Assembly (NCBI GenBank): GCA_028694105.1
Contig: JAQUUC010000002.1
Location: 47,463 to 111,462 of the forward strand
Length of the DNA: 64,000 bases
Source: Hespellia sp.
GTDB taxonomy: Bacteria > Bacillota > Clostridia > Lachnospirales > Lachnospiraceae
Reading direction: 5' to 3'
The notes under the pieces were generated by a model. It worked only from the letters and a program-made list of their open reading frames with translations. It had not been told where the DNA came from and did no database searches. Shown in pieces: positions 8,936 through 16,816 of the stretch (positions are counted from its first letter, which is position 1; the number at the start of each line of letters is the position of its first letter). A program made the position numbers and the translations under genes.

Positions 8936-10396
8936 ATGAAGTTTTTTTCTATTCAGACAAAAAATTTAACAAAAATTATGGAGCGCCCACTGATCAGCGA
9001 TATTTCCTTTACCGCTCATTCCGGTGAAATCCATGCGATCATCGGTAATAACGGAGAGGGGAAAACCTTGTTCGCCAAACTCCTTGCCGGAGTGCGCCCA
9101 AAAACGAGTGGCAGCATTCTCATCAACAATGAATCGCTTGATATTACAGATGTTATATCTGCCCAAAAACACGGCATCTATATGCTTCAGCAGGAACAGG
9201 TCCTTTTTCCGGAGCAGACCGTGCGCGATAATATTATTGCCGGAAACGAAAAGAAGCTCGGGCTGAAAAACCGTTTTTTCAGTCCTTCCAAAAAAAGACT
9301 GAACCAGATCTGTCTGGATTATTTAAAGCTGTTTGATCTGGAGCATCTGAATCTGGATGCTCCGATTTCGTCTTTAAGTGTCATGGAGAAACTGGTGATT
9401 CAGCTGTGCCGCATTTTAATCTGTAAGCCAAAAGTTCTTATATTAGATGAGCCTTCTACTGCCCTTACTACGGCCGAGCTTCGGACAATCTTTGATTTCA
9501 TGGAGGATTTCAAGCAGAATACAGCAATCATTCTGATCACGCATAATTACCCTCTGTTGATGCGTTATTGTGACCGTGTATCCGTCATTGATGACGGAAC
9601 AATCACCGCATCTTTTACACGCGATGATTTCACACAGCCGGAGTTTCGTGACTGTATCACTCATTTGAAGATGAACATCAAATATCCAAGGCTTCCAATT
9701 ATTCCGGGAGACGAGCTCATCTGCTTTGACCATCTTTCGACGAATTTGCTGAAGGATATTCACTTCTCCATGCACCGGGGTGAGATTATTGGCCTCGCAG
9801 GATTAAAAATAGGTGAAAAGCACAGCTTTCTAAGCACGCTTTCCGAGGAGCTTATGCCCAAAGACGGTCAGATTATTTACTCTGATACGCTCCGCCGTCC
9901 ATTTTTCAGTCTGATCAGCGGAGATGAGGCAAACCAGGCTCTTTTTATGGCACACTCAATTCCATTTAATATAGCCGTATCCAATTTTCGAAAGGTGACA
10001 AAATACGGGCTCTTTTCCAAACGCATGATGAAGGTATATGGAACCTATTATCTGAACAAGTTAAAAATCAAGGATTCCGATATCCATACCAGAACCTGCC
10101 ACCTAAGTACCGGCACCAAACAAAAGATTGTGATTGCACGCTCTCTATTCACTCAATCGAATATTTATATATATGATGAGCCCACGAAAAATCTGGACTC
10201 AACAAGCAGACTGGATCTTTACAATATCCTGAATGCATTAGCTTTAGACGGTGCATCTATTCTCCTGATTTCTTCCAACAACGCAGAGCTTGTCGGTATG
10301 TGCAGCCGCGTGATCCTCACAAAGGACGGAAAACAAATCGGGAATTATTCGACGCAATACCTTTCTGAGGAAGCCCTGTCTAAAGAATTAGAATAA
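8936..10396 (+). CDS. Sugar-type tandem ABC ATPase, degenerate second nucleotide-binding domain
   Basis: Domain 1 Walker A GNNGEGKT, Walker B VLILDEPSTALT; domain 2 P-loop degenerate (GLAGLKIGEKHSFL), signature LSTGTKQKIVIAR, YDEPTKNLD. Confidence 0.88.
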   Translation: MKFFSIQTKNLTKIMERPLISDISFTAHSGEIHAIIGNNGEGKTLFAKLLAGVRPKTSGSILINNESLDITDVISAQKHGIYMLQQEQVLFPEQTVRDNIIAGNEKKLGLKNRFFSPSKKRLNQICLDYLKLFDLEHLNLDAPISSLSVMEKLVIQLCRILICKPKVLILDEPSTALTTAELRTIFDFMEDFKQNTAIILITHNYPLLMRYCDRVSVIDDGTITASFTRDDFTQPEFRDCITHLKMNIKYPRLPIIPGDELICFDHLSTNLLKDIHFSMHRGEIIGLAGLKIGEKHSFLSTLSEELMPKDGQIIYSDTLRRPFFSLISGDEANQALFMAHSIPFNIAVSNFRKVTKYGLFSKRMMKVYGTYYLNKLKIKDSDIHTRTCHLSTGTKQKIVIARSLFTQSNIYIYDEPTKNLDSTSRLDLYNILNALALDGASILLISSNNAELVGMCSRVILTKDGKQIGNYSTQYLSEEALSKELE

Positions 10397-10414
10397 TGTA
10401 AAGGGAGAATCACC

Positions 10415-11932
10415 ATGAAAAAAGACAAACTAATTGCTTATGATCTTGGAACCGGAGGAATTAAAGCCTCCTTATTTGACGTGAACGGGAAGTCTCTCGC
10501 TGAAGTATTTCAGCAGTATGAGACCTATTTCCCCGCTGAGAAATGTGTAGAACAGCGTCCGCTGGACTGGTGGCAGGGTGTTTGCTCCGCAACTGGGCTT
10601 CTGCTGAAACAGAGTGGCTGCGCTGCTGAAGAAATCGCCTGCACAGCTCTGTCCGGCCACAGCCTTGTAGCTGTCCCTCTGGACAAAGACAAGAACCTGC
10701 TTCTTGATCAGGTTCCGATCTGGTGCGATATGCGCGCCGGAGACCAGATTCCAAAGTTTTTTAAAGACCTTTCCTACGAGGAATGGTATCCGGTCACCGG
10801 AAATGGTGATCCGGAAGAATGCTATACGATTTTAAAACTTATGTGGATGCGGGAGCACCAGCCTGAGATTTTTGAAAAGACAGACAAAATTCTGGGTTCT
10901 AAGGATTTTATTAATTTCAAATTCACCGGAACCATCTGTACTGATCCGTCTTATGCATCTGGCTTTGGCGTGTTCAATTTATTAAAATGGGACTATGAGG
11001 ACCGCTTTTTTGAAGCTTCCCAAATCTCGAAACGCATCTTTCCTGAGATTCGTCCTTCCGATTCCATCGTGGGATATGTCACAGAAGAAGCATCGAAAGA
11101 ATGTGGCCTCTGCGCGGGAACACCGGTTGCCTGCGGTGCGGTTGACAACACTTGTATGGCTTTGGGCGCAAGGGGCCTTGATGAGGGTGTCGCATACACC
11201 TCTCTCGGTTCTTCCAGCTGGATTGCCGTAACATCGCAGCAGCCCATTATTGATTTGAAGACAAGACCTTTCGTCTTTGCCCACGCGCGAAAAGGATATT
11301 ACACTTCCGCTGTATCCATCTTCTCTGCCGGAAATTCATTCCGCTGGATCAGAGATCGTTTTCTGATGGACTACGCCAATGATACAGACACCTATGAGAT
11401 CATGAATCAGATGGCAGAGAGTACACCTCCGGGAAGCCACGGTGTTCTCTTCAATCCGACACTCGCCGGCGGCAGTGCACAGGAGCCAAGCCCGAACCTA
11501 AAAGGGGGATTTATGGGACTCACGCTTGCAAATACAAGAGAAGATCTGGTGCGTGCTTCCATGGAAGGTGTCGCTATGGCTCTTCGCAAGACACTAGATA
11601 TTCTGCTGGAGCAGGTTGATATCAAGGGAGAGATGTTATTGTGCGGTGGCTGCAGCAAGAGTGCCATCTGGCGCAGGATTTTTGCCGATATCTACAACAT
11701 GCCGGTCATCAAGACCAACATCGATCAGGATGCCGCTTCCCTCGGTGCCGCTGCACTGGCAGCAAATGCCTGTGGGCTCTGGGACGGCTATGATAAAATT
11801 CAGGACATTCACGTCATCGAGGATCGTCTGATTCCAGACCCGGAGACGAATGCATATTATGAGAAGCTGTTAGATGTCTACGGTGAATGGACGCAGGCAC
11901 TTGCGAAATTAAGTGAAATGAAAATAAATTAG
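10415..11932 (+). CDS. FGGY-family carbohydrate kinase (xylulokinase-like)
   Basis: LIAYDLGTGGIKASLFDVNGK, LGSKDFINFKFTGTICTDPSYASGFGVF, CGAVDNTCMALGARGLDEGVAYTSLGSSSW, LLCGGCSKSAIWRRIFADIYNMPV. Confidence 0.93.
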   Translation: MKKDKLIAYDLGTGGIKASLFDVNGKSLAEVFQQYETYFPAEKCVEQRPLDWWQGVCSATGLLLKQSGCAAEEIACTALSGHSLVAVPLDKDKNLLLDQVPIWCDMRAGDQIPKFFKDLSYEEWYPVTGNGDPEECYTILKLMWMREHQPEIFEKTDKILGSKDFINFKFTGTICTDPSYASGFGVFNLLKWDYEDRFFEASQISKRIFPEIRPSDSIVGYVTEEASKECGLCAGTPVACGAVDNTCMALGARGLDEGVAYTSLGSSSWIAVTSQQPIIDLKTRPFVFAHARKGYYTSAVSIFSAGNSFRWIRDRFLMDYANDTDTYEIMNQMAESTPPGSHGVLFNPTLAGGSAQEPSPNLKGGFMGLTLANTREDLVRASMEGVAMALRKTLDILLEQVDIKGEMLLCGGCSKSAIWRRIFADIYNMPVIKTNIDQDAASLGAAALAANACGLWDGYDKIQDIHVIEDRLIPDPETNAYYEKLLDVYGEWTQALAKLSEMKIN

Positions 11933-11941
11933 AAGCGTCAA

Positions 11942-11971
11942 AAAGAGAGTGTCCAAAAACACTCTCTTTTT
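11942..11971. terminator. Bidirectional intrinsic terminator between convergent genes
   Basis: aaagagagtgtccaaaaacactctcttttt: perfect GAGAGTGT/ACACTCTC stem with A/T tracts on both sides, between the kinase stop (11932) and the P-II stop (11989). Confidence 0.9.
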
Positions 11972-11988
11972 ATGTCATCTTCTGGATT

Positions 11989-12336
11989 TTACAATGCTTC
12001 ATCTCCGGTCTCGCCGGTTCTTACCTTCACCGCACCTTCCATATCACGGACAAAGATTTTTCCATCACCAAAGCTGTTGGTATTCAGCTCATCAAGAACC
12101 CGTTTTATAATATTGTCTACAATATCATTTTTAACAACCGTACGTACACTTAATTTTGGGAGAAGATTAATTCCCGGCTCGTCATCCCTTACATATACCT
12201 GACCGCCGCCCTTTTGATGACCGTATCCAAATATGGTTGTTATCATAATTCCTCTTGCACCTTCCAAGTCTAAAATACGTTTTAAATTTTCCAGTTTTTC
12301 CGGTTTAATTACTATCTCTAATTCTTTCATAAGCAT
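11989..12336 (-). CDS. P-II family nitrogen regulatory protein, divergent T-loop
   Basis: KELEIVIKPEKLENLKRILDLEGARGIMITTIFGYGHQKGG...LLPKLSVRTVVKNDIVDNIIKRVLDEL...GDGKIFVRDMEGAVKVRTGETGDEAL; C-terminal P-II signature GDGKIFV...RTGE.G..A. Confidence 0.92.
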   Translation of the reverse strand: MLMKELEIVIKPEKLENLKRILDLEGARGIMITTIFGYGHQKGGGQVYVRDDEPGINLLPKLSVRTVVKNDIVDNIIKRVLDELNTNSFGDGKIFVRDMEGAVKVRTGETGDEAL

Positions 12337-12374
12337 TCTCCATTCTACTACAATATTTTACGCCTGATTGTCCG

Positions 12375-13370
12375 TCATGCGAATAATCTGAGATATCTCT
12401 CGGCCAATTCGATTGTGCCATCCATCCAGCCAACACTTAGTTCTTCTACCGGACCCGATTCCTGATGACTTGCCAGCCACGCCGTAAGCTGCAGTCTCCG
12501 CATCATGATAAACGTATCTATTTCCTCGAAATCTGTATCTGTGAACGGGAGGACCTTTTTATATCCGGTCAGCCACGCATTGACAATCTTTGGAACAATC
12601 GGTTTTTCTTCAATAAAGCTCAATGCGGATGCAAGATCATGCAGATGCCACCCAAAGCCGCAGTCATCAAAGTCAATCACTTTAATCTGATCTCCTTCCA
12701 GCAGAAGGTTCGCCAATCTGAGATCCGCATGAATCAATCCGTAATTATTCTCATTTTTTCCGTATCTTTCCAGCCTTTTTTGTATGACACTCGATACCTC
12801 AGTCAGCATCATCTCCGCTTTCGGAGTCATATCCGGAAAGTCATTCCATCTTCCCCAGATTGCATGCTCACCGATGATGGTATCATAATTCCACTCGATT
12901 CGATCCAGCTTCTCTGTTCCATTCCATATTTCCGTCTGTCTGTGCAGATATGCGGTTGTCTCCCCCAGATAACGGAACTGTTTTACCATCTTTTCCTCAT
13001 TATTTTCATCCGGAGCTTCACCCTGAAGATATTCACATATAACACAGAAATAATCGTTGCCGTCTTTTCCTCTCACCACCTGAATATTTTTATCATCCAG
13101 CCCTTTGATTGGATTTGCCACTTTCAACGGCGTATACTCATTGATCTGATTGAGCCAGTTCATTTCGGAATTCAGTTCCTCTCGCGTGTGATATCCCGGC
13201 CGGCTGATTCTAAGGACTCCGTTTTTCTCTCCGGTAGCCTTATCTTTCACCATGTAAGTCGCATTTTCCGATAAAACAATCAGTTTTGATTCACCCGTCT
13301 TTTCCCAGCCATATTTTTCAAGAGCGTTTGCTGCTATCTCGTCAAACAATTCTATATTTTCAAAAGCCAT
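12375..13370 (-). CDS. Aminoglycoside/choline/hydroxylysine-kinase-like phosphotransferase (APH fold)
   Basis: YGLIHADLRLANLLLEGDQIKVIDFDDCGFGWHLHDLASAL, the APH catalytic (HxDxxxxN) and DFD motifs. Confidence 0.9.
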   Translation of the reverse strand: MAFENIELFDEIAANALEKYGWEKTGESKLIVLSENATYMVKDKATGEKNGVLRISRPGYHTREELNSEMNWLNQINEYTPLKVANPIKGLDDKNIQVVRGKDGNDYFCVICEYLQGEAPDENNEEKMVKQFRYLGETTAYLHRQTEIWNGTEKLDRIEWNYDTIIGEHAIWGRWNDFPDMTPKAEMMLTEVSSVIQKRLERYGKNENNYGLIHADLRLANLLLEGDQIKVIDFDDCGFGWHLHDLASALSFIEEKPIVPKIVNAWLTGYKKVLPFTDTDFEEIDTFIMMRRLQLTAWLASHQESGPVEELSVGWMDGTIELAERYLRLFA

Positions 13371-13385
13371 TTGATCCCCTCCTTA

Positions 13386-13426
13386 AAAAAGGTGCACATC
13401 TCCATTTTCTGAAGATGTACACCTTT
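13386..13426 (-). terminator. Intercistronic hairpin with T-tract directly upstream of the kinase Shine-Dalgarno
   Basis: Minus strand: AAAGGTGTACATCTTCAGAAAATGGAGATGTGCACCTTTTTTAAGGAGGGG; 14-bp stem with one mismatch, then U-tract, then AAGGAGG. Confidence 0.75.
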
Positions 13427-13453
13427 GTACGAAATGTGAATTTTATTTGCAGT

Positions 13454-14725
13454 CTATACCTGTTTCAAAATATCTTCTTTTGCTTCTTTTATTCCATAAG
13501 CCATTTTTTCCAATAACTCATCGCAAAAATCTTTGGTACATAATACCCCCGGTTTAAACTGAAGTACATGCGGATCAAGCTGTGAGTAAATGCCCCATAC
13601 TCCGTTCTGATACAAATGCTGCATAACCGGAATAGCGCCTTCTGTTCCGGCAAATTCCAGTCCCATAATGGTTCCGTTCTGGCGGATGCCTGTAAATGTA
13701 TCTGGATTATCCTTCATAATATCATTCAGACCAGCCCTGAGATAAGACGCTACAAACTCGATATTTTTCTTCGTTGTCTCTCTCTGCAGTATTTCAAATA
13801 CTTTGAGCGCACATGCACAGCCAAGCTCACTGCCTCCAAATGTTGCCATGTGGGCACTTCCATCCTGTGTCATCCAGTAAGATGACTTTTCATTCAGGAT
13901 AACTGCTGAGATTGGATAAATGCCGCCGGAAAAACCTTTTGATGTCACTATAATATCCGGATTAACACCGTATGTCTCTATGCACCACATCTTTCCGCTT
14001 CGCATAAGACCCGTCTGAACTTCATCCGCAATATACAAGGAACCGTATTTTTCACATAATTTTTTAACTGCCGGAAGATATCCTTCGTCTGGAAGCGGAA
14101 ATCCGTAGGTTGCAGGGATGGTTTCCATTATAACACATGCGGCATCCCCTTCTTTGAGTGCTTCTTCCATTTTTTCAAGATCATTAAACGGAACTTTTAC
14201 GAACTCAGGTCTTTCGGCATGAAACAGCTTACAATATCTCTCTGCCCCTGCTGCCACCGCTAATCCGGTATGTCCATGATAGCAGTTTTCAATGCTGACT
14301 ATTTTCATTCGTCCAGTTGCAGCCCGTGCACATTTCAGAGCCAGATCGATTACCTCGCCGCCACTTGAGCCATATATAACATGCTTCATTCCCTCCGGAG
14401 ATGCTTTCACAACAGTCTCTGCAAGCTTTGCCTTCAGCGGTGACGGGAAATGATGATTACCGATATCTACAGATTCGGTTGCCTCAACCAGCGCCTGAAT
14501 CACTTCAGGATTTCGATGACCCAGACTGTATGTACCACCGTTGATATGCACATCCATAAGCTGTTTTCCTTCCATATCCCAAAAATAATATCCTTCGCGC
14601 TTTCCAATGATCAGATCGATTTTAAGATCCAGCCATTCTTTCGTCTTTCCACTGTTCCAATATTCGATCGATTTTTCAAATACCTCCTTTTTTGTTGTGT
14701 TTTCAAAAATATCTGTTACCTTCAT
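13454..14725 (-). CDS. Class-III PLP-dependent aminotransferase-fold protein
   Basis: GGTYSLGHRNPEVIQAL, HVIYGSSGGEVIDLALKCAR, ENCYHGHTGLAVAAG, SLYIADEVQTGLMRSGKMWCIETYGVNPDIIVTSKGFSGGIYPISAVI (PLP Lys). Confidence 0.93.
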   Translation of the reverse strand: MKVTDIFENTTKKEVFEKSIEYWNSGKTKEWLDLKIDLIIGKREGYYFWDMEGKQLMDVHINGGTYSLGHRNPEVIQALVEATESVDIGNHHFPSPLKAKLAETVVKASPEGMKHVIYGSSGGEVIDLALKCARAATGRMKIVSIENCYHGHTGLAVAAGAERYCKLFHAERPEFVKVPFNDLEKMEEALKEGDAACVIMETIPATYGFPLPDEGYLPAVKKLCEKYGSLYIADEVQTGLMRSGKMWCIETYGVNPDIIVTSKGFSGGIYPISAVILNEKSSYWMTQDGSAHMATFGGSELGCACALKVFEILQRETTKKNIEFVASYLRAGLNDIMKDNPDTFTGIRQNGTIMGLEFAGTEGAIPVMQHLYQNGVWGIYSQLDPHVLQFKPGVLCTKDFCDELLEKMAYGIKEAKEDILKQV

Positions 14726-15795
14726 GCTGTTTTTCCTCCTCTTTCATTTATATTTTTTTGCAGCTCTGTTTTATAGCTAATCGGCGTATACCCTGTTTTT
14801 TTCTTGAAGTTTTTTGCAAAGTATTCCGGATTATTGTAACCAACTATATTTGCCACATCACATATTCTTATATTTTTATCTCTCAATAGAACTTTTGCAC
14901 GATCAACCTTCACCTCCGCCAGATAATTGATAAAACTCATTCCGGTTGTTGCCTTAAAGATATGACTTACGTAACTCGGATTTAGAAAAACTCCCTTTGC
15001 AACTTTTTCTAATGATAATTTTTCATCTACATGGACTACTACATATTTTCCGATGTTATACACCAGCTTGTCATCAATCATCTGATATTTTGTGACCATC
15101 GCACTTGCTTCGCTAAAGCACCGAAACCATTCCTCCGTAATCTGTTCCTTTTTCTTGATTACAAATCCAAAATGATATGCAAAATCTTTGCTGTACAGAA
15201 ATTTTTCCAGCCACGGTTTTCTCTCAATTAGTATTTCGTAAATTCTCTTCTTCGCTTTATCCGCAACACTCTGACAGTTAATTGCATCATTTTTCCAATC
15301 CGCAAAAATCTGATCAATCATACTCTTTATAATATATTCCTCCTGACCACCGCCTTGAAAGATGTTATCAATCAGGGCATCGGTCTTAAGCCGGAGTTTT
15401 TCCAGAACATATTCAATACCAAATTCCGAGTATACTCTCAGCATAGATTCTTTCAACATATCCAGATCACAGGGCTGTACCAGATAATCAAATGCTCCAT
15501 TCAAAAAGCTCTCTCTCACATTTTCATAAGTACCATCACATCCAATCACAATCATGTGTATATCTGTAAATGTTTTATTGATTTCCCGCATCGTCCGAAA
15601 AAACGCTGCATCATTGCTGCTGATACTCATAATCAGAATATCCGGTCTGATGTCCTGCAAACGATCAAACAGGTGCGTCTCGTTTTTCAGTATCTCTTCA
15701 TGGAGGAAAAAGTCTTCTCTTTCTTTCCAGAATTCCATATTTTTTATAAATTCCGTAATGATTCCCATTTTGTCATATATGCTTACATACTGCAT
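14722..15795 (-). CDS. AraC-family response-regulator-like protein with degenerate receiver domain
   Basis: C-terminal AraC HTH (LSLEKVAKGVFLNPSYVSHIFKATTGMSFINYL...ICDVANIVGYNNPEYFAKNFKKKTGYTPISYK); N-terminal receiver-like DILIMSISSNDAAFF...GAFDYLVQPCD. Confidence 0.9.
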   Translation of the reverse strand: MQYVSIYDKMGIITEFIKNMEFWKEREDFFLHEEILKNETHLFDRLQDIRPDILIMSISSNDAAFFRTMREINKTFTDIHMIVIGCDGTYENVRESFLNGAFDYLVQPCDLDMLKESMLRVYSEFGIEYVLEKLRLKTDALIDNIFQGGGQEEYIIKSMIDQIFADWKNDAINCQSVADKAKKRIYEILIERKPWLEKFLYSKDFAYHFGFVIKKKEQITEEWFRCFSEASAMVTKYQMIDDKLVYNIGKYVVVHVDEKLSLEKVAKGVFLNPSYVSHIFKATTGMSFINYLAEVKVDRAKVLLRDKNIRICDVANIVGYNNPEYFAKNFKKKTGYTPISYKTELQKNINERGGKTA

Positions 15796-15812
15796 TTACA
15801 CGCCTTTCTTTT

Positions 15813-16610
15813 TTACTGACCCATGGAACTGGTCTCCGGTAATGTGCTTCCTCCATCAATTACAATCTGAGTTCCGGTAATGTAACTCGATTCTCTGCAG
15901 CCAAGAAACGCAGCCAACTCACCAACCTCTCTTGGATCCGCCAGACGTCCCAGCGGAACTGCTCCTGCAATTGCCTGAATTGCTCTCTCCGGCGATTCTG
16001 GATCCGATTGCTGTGCCATTCCTTTTACCAGTGGTGTGAGAACATATCCCGGGCATATTGCATTTACTCTGATATTATATGGAGCCACTTCTCTTGCCAT
16101 TGCTTTGGTGAATCCTACCAGAGCAGCTTTGGAAGTCGCATATGCCACCTCTCCTGGATCTGCCACCATGTCCCCTGTCACAGAACTCATGATAACAATT
16201 GCTCCTTCTTTATTTTTCATAAGTTCCGGCAAAACATCTCTTGTAACATTCCACACCCCCTTGATATTGATATCAATGTGTTTGTCTCTGTTTTCAAATG
16301 TTTCATCCTCGCTCAAAAAATCTTCGAGAACACAAATTCCGGCATTGCACACCAGCACATCTATTTTTCCATACTGCTTTACCGCTGTCTCAACAAGATT
16401 TTTGGTACTTTCATAATCGGACACATCTGTTTTAACCCCGATTGCATCGTATCCCTGCTCCTGCAGTTCTTCCGCTAATTCAAGTACCTTATCTCCTCTC
16501 GCGGCCAATACACATTTGGCACCGTATCCAGCGTACACTTTAGCAATTCCTTCTCCAATTCCTTTTGAAGCACCTGTAATCATTGCGACTTTTCCTTCTA
16601 GTTTCCGCAT
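15813..16610 (-). CDS. SDR family NAD(P)-dependent oxidoreductase
   Basis: MRKLEGKVAMITGASKGIGEGIAKVYAGYGAKCVLAAR, NAGICV, YATSKAAL, VNAICPGYVLTPL. The track ORF extends to 16688, but MRKLEGK (16610) is the likelier start. Confidence 0.93.
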   Translation of the reverse strand: MRKLEGKVAMITGASKGIGEGIAKVYAGYGAKCVLAARGDKVLELAEELQEQGYDAIGVKTDVSDYESTKNLVETAVKQYGKIDVLVCNAGICVLEDFLSEDETFENRDKHIDINIKGVWNVTRDVLPELMKNKEGAIVIMSSVTGDMVADPGEVAYATSKAALVGFTKAMAREVAPYNIRVNAICPGYVLTPLVKGMAQQSDPESPERAIQAIAGAVPLGRLADPREVGELAAFLGCRESSYITGTQIVIDGGSTLPETSSMGQ

Positions 16611-16677
16611 ATTATCCCCCATTTCTGAATGTGACAAGATAAAGGTCCACCGGGCCTTTACTTGCATGCCTGGCAAC

Positions 16678-16721
16678 AAAAGGGGCATGGTGTCTCAGAT
16701 TCTGAGATCCATGCCCCTTTG
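16678..16721 (-). terminator. Intrinsic terminator downstream of galT
   Basis: Minus strand AAAGGGGCATGGATCTCAGAATCTGAGACACCATGCCCCTTTTGTT: long stem AAGGGGCATGG/CCATGCCCCTT plus inner CTCAG/CTGAG. Confidence 0.85.
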
Positions 16722-16816
16722 CATTGCTTTGGTTTATAGGTTTTATTTTACAAGAAAAAGCCAAGAATGCAAGCTTTATTTTTTAGGTCATCCATAAATA
16801 TTTTTAGGTTTCTGAT

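Noticed and set aside
1-11932. Calling the left locus an AI-2 (lsr) operon
   Set aside because: Shares kinase/ABC/DeoC-type aldolase logic, but there is no LsrG-like or LsrR-like gene and it has dehydrogenase, isomerase and OYE genes not part of lsr.
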